NCBI GenBank assembly: GCA_015680685.1
Contig: MNCI01015542.1
Span: forward strand, 124,842 to 188,841
Origin: Gnetum montanum
Lineage: Eukaryota; Streptophyta; Gnetopsida; Gnetales; Gnetaceae
Length of the DNA: 64,000 nucleotides
Direction: 5' to 3'
Position numbers and translations under genes: made by a program
In this document: one piece after another, positions 25,116-35,024 of the stretch
How positions within the stretch are numbered: position 1 is the first letter of the stretch
How the letters are laid out: each line of letters opens with the position of its first letter
The notes under the pieces: generated by a model
What the model was told of the DNA's origin: nothing
Seen by the model: the letters and a program-made list of their open reading frames with translations, nothing else
Databases searched by the model: none

Positions 25116-26654
25116 GGTTTTCAGTTCAACACACATAATTCTATAGATAAGTGATCAATAATACTTCCAAATCCATGCCATCTACCCACATCTTGTGGGT
25201 AGGGCAAGGGCATTGTAGTTCTAGAATGGATTTGCTATCATCAAAAGAGGCCTCTAGAACATTTGCAGCATCACTGCCCTTTGGCATCTTGTTAATCTTC
25301 CAAAGTTATCCTTGGGCATTTTTCTAACCTTCTAGAGCTCCTACCATGGTCTTCCAAGGCTCTTTCCATGGTCGCTAGTACTACCAGCCCTAGGCTGCAC
25401 CCTGCAGCATTACTAGCCTTGAGTATTTCATTATTTCTTGGAGCTCTCATCGTCAACACAACCCTTTGAAATAATGTTAGCATTATGGCCCCCATCTTCT
25501 TGCTAACTCTTTTGGGCTCTTACCATTGCTTAGGCACTCGCCATTGGTGTGGTTGCTGGAGCTTTTGCAGCCTTCTTGGTTTGGCAACTACACTAATTTT
25601 CCTACACTGGCTCTTCAAGCTCTTGCAACTAGTCTAGCTATTGTAGCACACTTGCATCTAGTAGTTTTCTCTCATCTCATGTTGTGTAGTTGTTTTCTTT
25701 CTCTCTCTACATTCTATTTGTAGGATGAGGCCTCAAAGGCAGTTGTGTAGAGATGCATCCCATCATGGTGGAAAGTCACCACATTTTTTTAATGTGCACG
25801 ATTAGGCTAGCTAAACTGCTCAAAAGTGCACATCCCTATTATCCCACTATCACTTATTTACATTTATCCCTTTTACCTTTCATTTCCCTACCTTTCCTTG
25901 CATCATCAAGATTACAAATTCCTCTAATGCACATGGCACCTTCTCTAAGTCAGCCACCGAACCCATAGCAGACATAACATAACTTATCCCATGGGAAGAC
26001 TCTATGGGTTGGTCAATGCCTAAGTGGATGTAATGCAACTCATCTCAGGGAGGAAACACCTATCGTACAGATGTGACATGGTTGCACTAAAGCAAAGCCT
26101 GTTAGGTGGCACACAACCCACGTAACAAAAAGCATCCTGCAACTAGCATCTTGCAATGTTTAAAACCCAAAGTAGGTTCACCACCCAGAAAAAAAGTAAA
26201 AACACTAAGAAGAAAACCAAAAAAACAAGATGGGGCAAAAAATTTCCCAATGAAAAATTAGCAAAGCTCTAACTTCATAATTAGTCCAACCCTGAATCTG
26301 CATCAACCTTCAAAAGGCACTCCAACAAGAGGTTACACTTTTAGGGGCAAGTATCTTGGTGCCTTGGACATTGACTCTTTCACAAGCAATCCAATCAGGG
26401 ATCACTATTTTGGCAACAAGCCACCTTGGTGTTGTATCTTGCAGCATTACACTATTTGCATTTTATGCTCTTGTTATTCCCTAGCACATTCCCTACATCC
26501 TTAATCCTTTATCTTTAGCATACCATTACCCTTAGCACTCTTGAGCATGGTGAAGCGAAATTCGGTTGGGTACTGACAAGTGATGTTGGTTTCGGGCTTG
26601 CTATGGTGTTTTGAATTCTTTATCAATGTCTCTTGGGATGCTTCTCAAGACATC
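25116..26654 (+). other. A 3' untranslated spacer
   Basis: Non-coding sequence between the R3 array and the polypurine tract. I see no supported gene. The short open frames at 25526-25968 have no recognisable features. Confidence 0.45.
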
Positions 26655-26670
26655 AAAAAAGAGGGGTTAA
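26655..26670 (+). other. A polypurine tract
   Basis: AAAAAAGAGGGGTTAA directly precedes the 3' LTR. The B element has AAATAGGGGCTAA in the same place, sharing GGGGYTAA. Confidence 0.8.
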
Positions 26671-28298
26671 TAAAACACCACCAAATGTGGGCTCTTGGGT
26701 CTCAATGATAGATTTTTCTAAGTTTCAAAATCTGGATAAGTTTTCTAAGTGTTGAGACTACGCTTTCCATTGCTAGGAATACACTCTAGAGCATAGTTAG
26801 CATAGTTGACACAAATAACCTAGATTTGATAAGTGTCTTGACTACGCTCTCCCTAATAGGACTATGCTTTAGTGCATAGTCAACATTGAGATAACTAGTT
26901 TTGCAAATTTTCTTAAGTGTCAAGCCAAAAGCTGTCAAGTTGACTTGGGATGGAAGAAATAGTTTGGAAAATTTTCTACCTTCTGAGCCTATGCTCCCTA
27001 CTATGATCTAGAGTGTAGTTAGCATAGTCTGCATGAAGACATTAGTTTTTGCTAGATTTTCATAAGTGTTTGGGCTACACTTTCTTTATTGAGACTACAC
27101 TCCAGAGCATAGTTTGCATAGTTTGCACTAGACCTCATCTTTTGGCAAAATTTGCCTAATTATGGGACTACACTCTAGAGTGTAGTTAGCGTAGTCATGT
27201 AGCATTGTCTCCAAAAGCCTCCAAAACTCAACACAGGCCTTCGTATCAGCTCCAACATTCCCTTGACAAATAAGATCAACAATTTGCATTTCTTTTGCAC
27301 CTCCCATTTGCCCCCAAATTGTACATATGCTTAACACCACTTGAGAGAGTGGACAACATAGTCTTAGAGCATAGTCTCCAAAACTACATTGTTTTGCATT
27401 GTTTTTAGGTATATTGTAGTCTGTTTGGCACTCACACATGCAATTTTGATAGCATAGTCATAGTTTGGTAATCTCATAAGGTCCATTGAAGCACACCAGT
27501 AGAGCACCATTTACTTTAGTTGGAGCATAGTTGGGGCTAGCATAGTCCCAACTATCCCTTTGACACATGGCTCTTGATCTACAACTGACACTAACCTTAG
27601 CCTTATAAATATGCTAGTGCTTCACATTTTAGGGGTTGGCATTTGAAGCAATCAATTAGCATTTTAGCATTTGACAAACTTAGAGCTTACTTGGCATCCT
27701 TGGGCAGACACCATTGCATACCACAATAGCACTGTTGCATATTGCCTAGCACACCGCCAACCACTGTAGCCCATAGGACACTACAACAACCAATCTGGTA
27801 GGCTCAGATTTCATGATGGACATTAGTTTTCATAGGCGAAACACCTTGAGATTTTGACTATGCTACCTACTACACTTGTTTGTACACCACATACCTCCTC
27901 ATCTTTCTTTGCAATTAACTACACTCCCCCCATTTAGGGTGGTGTTGCTCTCTCTCTCGCTCACATATTACACATTTTTAGCATCTTCTTTCACATTCTA
28001 ACATTCTATTTGTAGTTTTCATTGTTTTTGCATATTTTTGCATGTTTGCACCTAAGTTTTGCACTGTAAACCTTGACTACACTCACCCCCATGGCCACCA
28101 TAGACATTGCAAACACCATGCAAGCCCTTAGCATTTGTTTAGTCATAACATCTATAAGTCCCAGTTCGATTAACAAGATTATTTTGGGCACCCCACCTCC
28201 ATTTTCTAGCATTCCCTCACATGGATGCAGGGTGAAGGTTGTACAATTGTGGACCTCTTAGTGCACTATTTCAGCCTTCAACATTTTTGGTTGTTACA
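26671..28298 (+). repeat. A 3' LTR
   Basis: A 1628-bp LTR starting TAAAACACCACCAAATGTGG (TG decayed to TA) and ending TTTTTGGTTGTTACA. Ends were set by alignment with the solo LTR at 16201-17914, whose limits are proven by a target duplication. The TATA box is at 27604-27611. Half-site pairs such as TACACTCTAGAGCATAG recur between 26760 and 27560. It abuts the L2 LTR at 28299. Confidence 0.8.
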
Positions 28299-28824
28299 AG
28301 GATCACCAAGCGTACTGTTACTAGGCGTATCAAATGATAACTCTACTAGGTTACGAAATAGTTACACTTAAATGCTCGCAATTAGTTGTACTCATTCCAC
28401 TTAATGATAGAAAATGATAAAGAGCAACAAATGATAAACATTAACTAAGGAAAATAGTAAGCATTTAAGTAATTAAAAAAATAGTAATCAAGCTAAGTGG
28501 ATGGTGCAATTATGGAAGTAATCTCAATATTTATTACCAAACATGTAATGTGTCCAAGTACATCACACTTGAATAAGGATGTCATACAATCACTTAACAT
28601 CACACTATAGGCATGAACTGGAAACTAACAAAACTTAAAATCTATCAAAATCTATGAATCTATCTATATCTATCTCCCTCTCCCAACTGTGCACCCAAGT
28701 GTTGAATTTATAGGCTATCATGGAGGGTGTGATATTAGATTCCCAACATTAGAGGTTATGCCTTGAGATCGGATACTCGACATCGTGTCCCTGATATTGC
28801 GACCTTGCAAAACATGACTCATCA
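28299..28824 (-). repeat. L2 5' LTR, outer part
   Basis: The outer 526 bp of a family L LTR aligns with 5040-5531 of the L2 3' LTR and ends AACATGACTCATCA. It is followed by AAAAG (28825-28829), the same 5 bases that precede the 3' LTR at 4680-4684. The inner part was separated from it by the insertion of A and then deleted. Confidence 0.8.
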
Positions 28825-30121
28825 AAAAGGTTAGAAACTTATTAAAGGATATTTTATTTGTGCTTGTTGAAAACCATCATTATTTTCCTTTTTAAAACAT
28901 TGTTATTTTCTTTTCCTCACAAACCACATTTTTATTGAGAATAAGACAAATTCTAATAACATGGAATTTCCAACAATAATATTTGTAACATTCTCACAAA
29001 TTATAAGATATAGTTTTTTTGAGAAAAACACTGATCAATAGCCTTAGGTTTTAATTTTATCTTTTTTTTATCATAAATCAATCTCTATAAAACAATTTCT
29101 ATGTTTTACACCATATAGTAATATTTTTAACTTTGTCTTCAAGATTTTTCTGATACTACCAACAATTTCTCTTTTAATACTTTGAAAAATGAGAAGAAGA
29201 TTTTTTAATTCAATCCAGTAAGGAATTTTAGAATAATCAAAAGAATAGGGATTCAAATTCACTTTATTCTTGAGTAATAAAAGTATTAGGTTGATCTATA
29301 AAAATTTTAAGATCCAATGATTTCTTAACCATTTTAGAATTTACCAATTCAATAAGAAAAAAAGATTCAAAAAAAATAGTAGGCATGCAAAACATTAATT
29401 TTGTAACATTAAAGAATAGCTTAAATGACTGGTGTAAAGCCATAATTTGATCAAAAAAATCTAATAATCTACAAAAATATGTATAGTGAAGTGATATATT
29501 TTAATAGGAATTCTTATAAATCATTAGGTAAAAAAAATTAAAAGCTTTAGAATTCTTCATAGTCTCTATAGTATGAGAGACATTAGTAGTTTTCATCCTC
29601 ATATCATTTCTTACCAAAAAACAATTTGCTATAAAAATTCTACCCTTTGGGAGATAGAGTTAGAGAAGAAAGCCCTACTAGATTGGAGAGAACCTAGATC
29701 TACATCTATGGTGGCATCCAAGACCATGGAAAGTGTTTTTCTTTAGATCTCATTCTAGGTTTTACTTTGATCCAAATGTTGACCTTTGACTTTGCCTAAG
29801 ATTTGAAGGCTTCTTGGGAGATTTAGCCACATGAGAGTTTTTAGTTATAACAATGTCAATTAGGTAGAAAGAATTCATTACATTACTACCTAATGTCTGA
29901 TTCCAAAATCCTTTTATAGGATAATACTCATGAAACCACCTTAATGTTGCTGTGACTATTATAAGTATAGAGTTTCCTCAAGAAAGTACTTATAGATTAT
30001 TTTTCCTACTAAATATTTAGACTAATTTTTCCTTTTGTTTTATGTCTTCTAGGTGATTTAGTTAGTTGCAATGATGGAATAGATCAAGAAACTAATGCTT
30101 AGATTTATTTTTTTATCTATT
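28825..30121 (-). mobile_element. LINE remnant, ORF1 part
   Basis: This continues the LINE of 1667-4684 across the L2 insertion. The minus-strand piece at 29071-29262 reads LNPYSFDYSKIPYWIELKNL then REIVGSIRKIL. That pattern fits the DUF4283-type ORF1 protein of plant L1 LINEs (IPVWVRLYNLP then LGKIAS-like). ORF1 proteins bind the element RNA. The sequence from about 29650 to 30121 may be the LINE 5' end or host flank; I see no gene there. Confidence 0.55.
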
Positions 30122-30963
30122 TGATGAGTCGTCATTTGGGCGACTGTGATATCACATACGCGATATCGCAGCCCAACCACGATATCGCATACGCGATATC
30201 GCAACATGTCTTCTCATCTATAAATAAGAGGAGTCAGTTATCAGAAGTAGTAAGAAAGTACGAAGTAAGTTAGTTTAGAGTTAGTTTTGATTTTAGTTTT
30301 CATTTTTCCTCTCAACCCTTTTCCTCTCAATGTATGCCCGTAGTGTGGTGTTTATAATTGTGCAGCATTCTTTATTTGAGTGTGACGTGCTTGGACATGC
30401 ACATGACCAAAAATAAAGATCCAAATTACTTCATCATTGCAGCATTCACTTAGCTTAATCATTTAATTAATTCTTATTTACTAATTTCCTAGTTAATATC
30501 ATCTCACCCTTAAACTCCTATTAAACGCAGAATGAGTACGACTTGATTACGAGCATTTAAGTATGACTACTTGGTAACCCAGTAGCGTACCTAGGATCTG
30601 CGCTTGGTAATCCTAGTAGTAGTTGTGCACAAAGTTCAAGATGTGTACAGATGATCAAGGAATGGATGCTCATCACACTTAGGCTAGCTTAGATTCTCTC
30701 TCACCCTTTCTCTCTTATCTTAGACAATATTACCTTCCATTGCCTTCAGGAGTAGCATTAGCTTAGAAACACATCATACAACTCACTCTGGACTAAACCA
30801 TACATGATAAAGTTAATACTAGTCCAGTTGGGAAAACAACAAAATGTGACCTAAGGCTAACTGTCTAGATGCCATAACTAGTCCGTTTGCAGAGTTTGAC
30901 TAGATCATGTGTGTAACACTCGTATTCGTATGGTTGAGTGTAGGGGTACCTCACCACTCATCA
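30122..30963 (+). repeat. L3 5' LTR
   Basis: An 842-bp LTR from TGATGAGTCGTC to CACCACTCATCA. U3 holds two successive dyads (GATATCACATACGCGATATC, then GATATCGCATACGCGATATC) before the TATA box at 30219-30226. The 3' LTR has only one such unit, so the copies differ in this promoter block. Confidence 0.9.
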
Positions 30964-30982
30964 TTGGCACTATTGCTGGGGA
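30964..30982 (+). other. L3 primer-binding site
   Basis: TTGGCACTATTGCTGGGGA directly follows the 5' LTR and resembles the tRNA-Asp-complementary site TGGCGCCGTTGCCGGGGA with a few changes. Confidence 0.75.
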
Positions 30983-31104
30983 TGGTACTAGTTATCTAGA
31001 TTAGTTATATCATACAAGGTTGCTATAAAGGAATTAACGATATATCTTTTAGAAAGAAATAATTATTAAAAGTCACATATAAATTCACACATAACTTCAC
31101 AACC

Positions 31105-33090
31105 ATGGATCTCCTACAAGATTACAATAATTTCACACCTAGTGAGGAAGTTCATTAGATAACCAATGAATTATATGACAATGAAGATTGGAGTATGCAA
31201 CTTGAGGTGGGGGTTTCTTATAAACATATACGAAAGTAACATCATCCCAATGCACAAAAGTATAACTTACTTGATGATGATGAACCCCCATAAGCCACTA
31301 AAAGCCTAACGCAAATACAAGAGGCTATTCGAATCTCACATAGGCATCGTAAAGAGAGTCATCTACCCAGGCTTGATTTAAACAACATTCCCAATTTCTT
31401 AGGAGGCTATGACTTAGATCCACATCAACATTTACAAGCCTTCTACAATGCCTGCACATGGAACAATATTGATAATGGGTGGCAAAAACTCAAGCTCTCT
31501 CCTATGACACTCCTTGGCCAATTAAAAGTATGGTATAGATCGTTAAAACCAAATTTAATACGATGCTGGGCAAAAATGGTAGAGCTCCTTAGCGAAAGAT
31601 ATGAAACCTACGCAAGAGTGTCAACCTTGAGGAAAAAAATCCAAGAGTGGAAACAAGCATAACATGAACCCTTGGACATGGCCTTAGAAAGATATTACAC
31701 ACTGTTAAACAACTGTTCAGGCCATGGGTTCTTTGAGGAAAGGCTAATGTACCATATCATTGATGGGCTTCGTGATGAAAAAAGAGAGATCCTAGGGATG
31801 TATGCCCAAGGTCAACTATACGAACTACAAACCCATCAAGTCCAAGATCTTGTTAAGTGGGTAGCAAAAGAAGAAGGAGAATTGGCTAGATGGGAGACTA
31901 TTGAAAAACATCAATGGGACCAAAATCTCAACTTAACAAAGGTCCATGATCATAAAAAAAAGAAATCAACTTATCACAAGGAGAAAGAACCATCTTTGCC
32001 GGTACAACAATCATTAGAGGAATTCGAGGCAAAGATTAATAAGATGTTGGAATGGACGTATAAAAAGTGTGGAGAATATATCGATATTATTGGAGATAGA
32101 GTTTTGACAACCCAAGAAGTAGGAAAAAATATCATTAGACATTCAGAAAGAAGGGATGAAGGAAATAAGAGCTCAACTGCCAATCATACGTATGAATGCA
32201 ACATATGCCTGTACAATCACCCCAAGGGCGAATGCCCAATCTTGTTACATTTATATGAGGATTGGGAAAACACGTTACACCTAGAGTTCGTACAGAGATA
32301 CTATGTTTGATCATAGTAGCAACAATCCCAATCGTGGGGGAAGCCAACCCTAAACTAGAGATACCCTTTGTATCATCTGAATCTAAATGTCTATCTAGTT
32401 CAACATCATGTTTCCCCAAATGGGCCAACATACTCTATCTCACCGCATTACCATTCTCCTCAATACTATCAACCCATGTCCTTAACACAACCACCGCCTT
32501 GTGTACCTTACACTTCTTCTAATTCTCAACATTATCATCCTTTCCCTCCTTCTACATCGCCACCAACTATTCCTAATGTGTTTACACCATAGCAACAACC
32601 TACGGACGTTACTTGTGCTCCTATTGCTAACAGCAGTGAGAGACCTCAGCAACATTGAATGCGTACCTTCTTTAGAAATGACCCTAGGAAGGGACAACAC
32701 AACTCCAAGGCCACTGCACCCTTCAACTCCGCACAAGTCCAACATTGTGGTGCACCCTTATCTTTGAACCCAACGCCTCATGTTACTTTATCAGGGCCAC
32801 CAATTAACACCCCAACAATCATACGGCCCAAAGAACATAGGAATGGAGAGTGAAAACCTGATCCTTGCATACCATCTTCTGGTCACAAACATCATAGTGG
32901 GTTAACTCCTTACCCAAGAACCACATCTTACAAATTGCCCCACTATGCTTACTATAATCAAGTGTGTGAACCCCAATGGGGTAGGTATGACCAAGCTCCA
33001 ATATTTTTAACATGCAAGGATCCTCATCTTTCAACTATTAATCCTCGCCATGCTCAAATGTTTGGTTATGGGGGATATCCCCCATTCTAG
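31105..33090 (+). pseudogene. L3 gag
   Basis: The ATG at 31105 starts MDLLQDYNNFTPSEE. The capsid region (about 31380-31860) has IPNFLGGYDLDPHQHLQAF, NGWQKLKLSPMTLLGQLKVW and ELLSERYETYARVSTLRK, the usual plant retrotransposon gag pattern. A zinc knuckle CNICLYNHPKGEC lies at about 32190-32230. A long Pro/Tyr/His/Gln-rich tail with NQVCEPQ and GYGGYPP follows. The longest open piece is 31672-32310. Stops elsewhere (for example after SEEVH and after RYYV) show it is decayed. Gag would package the RNA of L3 and possibly be supplied in trans to relatives. Confidence 0.75.
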
Positions 33091-34440
33091 TAACAAGCAG
33101 GATTAATAATCACTTTTTATTTTCTTTAATTTTACAACTTTTTGTTTTCCAGTTTTTCAATTTTCAATTTCTTGTTTTATAATTTTATCTTTTTATCCTT
33201 TTATGTTTTTGTAAGTAATCTCATCTATGAATAAAAAACTCATGTGGATCATTGGTTGAGGTGTGTTCTATGTTATCAAGTTTCAAGTGATCAATTATGT
33301 GGACAGTGAGCCCATTACACCCACTCATCCATTCTACAAATAAGAGGTTCTAATCGAGGGTATAGTGATATTCTTAACATTTTTAAAAAACTTAAAATTA
33401 ATTTTTTGTTCATTGTACCTGGAATGAAGAAGGATGGACTAATGATTAGGGTGTGACATTAAGGGGACTTGAGGATTCTCTTTGGTGACATCTATGAGAG
33501 TTATCATGCAATATGGTTGTACTAAGATCCTTGTAGATCTAATGAAAAATGGGAGTAAGAGTAATCAAAAAGGGCACTCAAAAATCCAATGTTGTTCTAG
33601 GTGGTCCCACTAGAAAGACATGCACCCATGCCTGAAGGTTGGCAACTTCTCTGGATTCAATATTAAAAGAAAAAGAGAGAGAGAAAAAAGGAAGTGACAT
33701 AAAACAAAAATCACTCCTCCCTTGAATAAAACGCCAAGTGATCGTACACCTTGTTGTTATGGTACTCTCATAGTTGCTCATCATGGGATGAAATAATGCG
33801 ATGTTACTGATTAGAAGAATGGACTTGGTCCTGATCTTGGAACGACTGGTTAATGACACATTAATCATGCTTTATATGTAGGATTCACTATGCCCTGGGT
33901 CAATGACCTCATGTCCCAATCTCTACAATCCCTTTCTCTAGTTTGTCTCATCTCACTATTCGTGTAATTTTAGCTTTTGTCGTGTGTAACATAGAATTAT
34001 TACATCATTCAAGTGATAATTACAAGTGTGTGTTTTGTGGAATCAGTGTGGATTACATTTCACCCTTCTAGTACCCACTAACACTTTTAAGTGTGGTTAC
34101 AAAAGGGCATTATAGGTTGAAACCTGCATTGGGAACGACCCACTTGTGTAATCTTTTGTAATTCTCACTTATGACATAGCTCACACACACCATTTCTTTC
34201 CCTCAACATAATTTTCAAATGATTTTCCTTCCCTACTACTATCCCTATAAATAATAACGTTTCTATGTACCATCACATAGCCTTTTTCTCTACCACCCAA
34301 GGTCCTTATTGATAAAATCCATAGATCATACTTATTCGTGCCTTCAAAATCATCTAATTACCTTAGAACATCTTAAAAATAGCCTAATGTCCTAAGTTAC
34401 AATGTTTATTTCAGAAAAATCTTTAAAAAATTTGGTATTT
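33091..34440 (+). other. L3 spacer between gag and internal promoter
   Basis: Non-coding; no gene seen. It is homologous to the L2 spacer (9076-10500), so it is an old part of this non-autonomous family. The C-rich end near 33900-34320 holds no recognisable coding frame. Confidence 0.5.
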
Positions 34441-34449
34441 TCCCCAGGC

Positions 34450-34526
34450 CTAAACATCAATAGGCCGCAATATCGCATACACGCGATGTATCCTACACGA
34501 TATCACGTCCCTCTAACCTATAAATA
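34450..34526 (+). promoter_or_regulatory. L3 internal promoter upstream of ORF2
   Basis: Dyads with the same half-sites as the LTR (AATATCGCATACACGCGATG, ACACGATATCACG) precede a TATA box CCTATAAATAGG with core 34519-34526. The ORF2 start codon lies 500 bp downstream, after a TTGCAG acceptor. The likely role is to drive ORF2 separately from the LTR transcript. Confidence 0.55.
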
Positions 34527-34533
34527 GGCGATG

Positions 34534-34534
<1 letters not shown>

Positions 34535-34564
<30 letters not shown>

Positions 34565-34565
34565 N
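34535..34565 (+). other. Poly(C) run with an unresolved base
   Basis: Thirty C residues followed by a single N at 34565, just downstream of the internal TATA box. The true length is probably not resolved in the assembly. Confidence 0.8.
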
Positions 34566-35024
34566 CTTAGCATCATTTCTTACCATTCATGTGGGGGAGT
34601 TTTCGAATTTTTTCTCTACGAATTACAATTGTGTGACCCTTGCTTTCATATCTGTATCTCGCTCATTGGGACTCCGATTTTAATTTTGTCTAAACTTGCT
34701 TGAACCCAGAGTGTTCAACTTAGTCGTGGGGGAGGGACACCTACCGAATAGTTCCTAAATTTTTTGGAATTTTTCATCATCCAAAGGACATTATTAAGGG
34801 TAATTAGTTGTAAATTAAGAATAAAATGTACTAAAAAATCGTTTAATCCTTTAGGTACACCGGGAGATTAAAATTGGAAACCACCTAAGTAAAATGGACT
34901 CGTTATTATAATATTTTGGGAAACATCACATGGAGATTAAAAAATTAATTAATTAAGGCAAGTAGTTAGGTATAACTTAACTTCAAAACAAACCTTACTA
35001 ATGCTTGGCCCCGTGTGATTGCAG

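Larger units (their letters stand above)
11575..28298 (+). mobile_element. Element A: Tat/Ogre-like Ty3/gypsy retrotransposon (decayed)
   Basis: The order on the plus strand is truncated 5' LTR (11575-12335), gag-protease (12336-14781), antisense gene module (15576 to about 19100, broken by a solo LTR), RT/RNase H/second RNase H/integrase (about 21290-24647), repeat array, spacer, polypurine tract and 3' LTR (26671-28298). Proteins match element B throughout. The DNA is poor in CpG and rich in TpG/CpA compared with B, which suggests long-term methylation decay. The insertion site was the 5' LTR of L2. The left end is lost, so no target duplication can be shown. Confidence 0.8.
4685..28824 (-). 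mobile_element. L2: family L non-autonomous retrotransposon, split by element A
   Basis: L2 runs leftward. It has a complete 3' LTR (4685-5531), polypurine tract, ORF2 (5721-8457), internal promoter, spacer, gag C-terminal half (about 10500-11574) and the outer 526 bp of its 5' LTR (28299-28824). Five-base target duplications AAAAG flank it at 4680-4684 and 28825-28829. Element A (11575-28298) interrupts it. The inner part of the 5' LTR, the primer site and the gag N terminus are missing, as if one deletion ran from gag into the left LTR of A. No protease, RT or integrase is present. Confidence 0.8.

Noticed and set aside
26671-28272. LTR end of A at TTTCA (28268-28272), as in B
   Set aside because: The solo LTR with its TCCAT duplication shows that the family A LTR ends further on, at a TACA corresponding to 28298.
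28299-28824. Solo LTR
   Set aside because: It lacks its inner end, and its flank AAAAG pairs with the duplication at 4680-4684, so it is the outer part of the L2 5' LTR.
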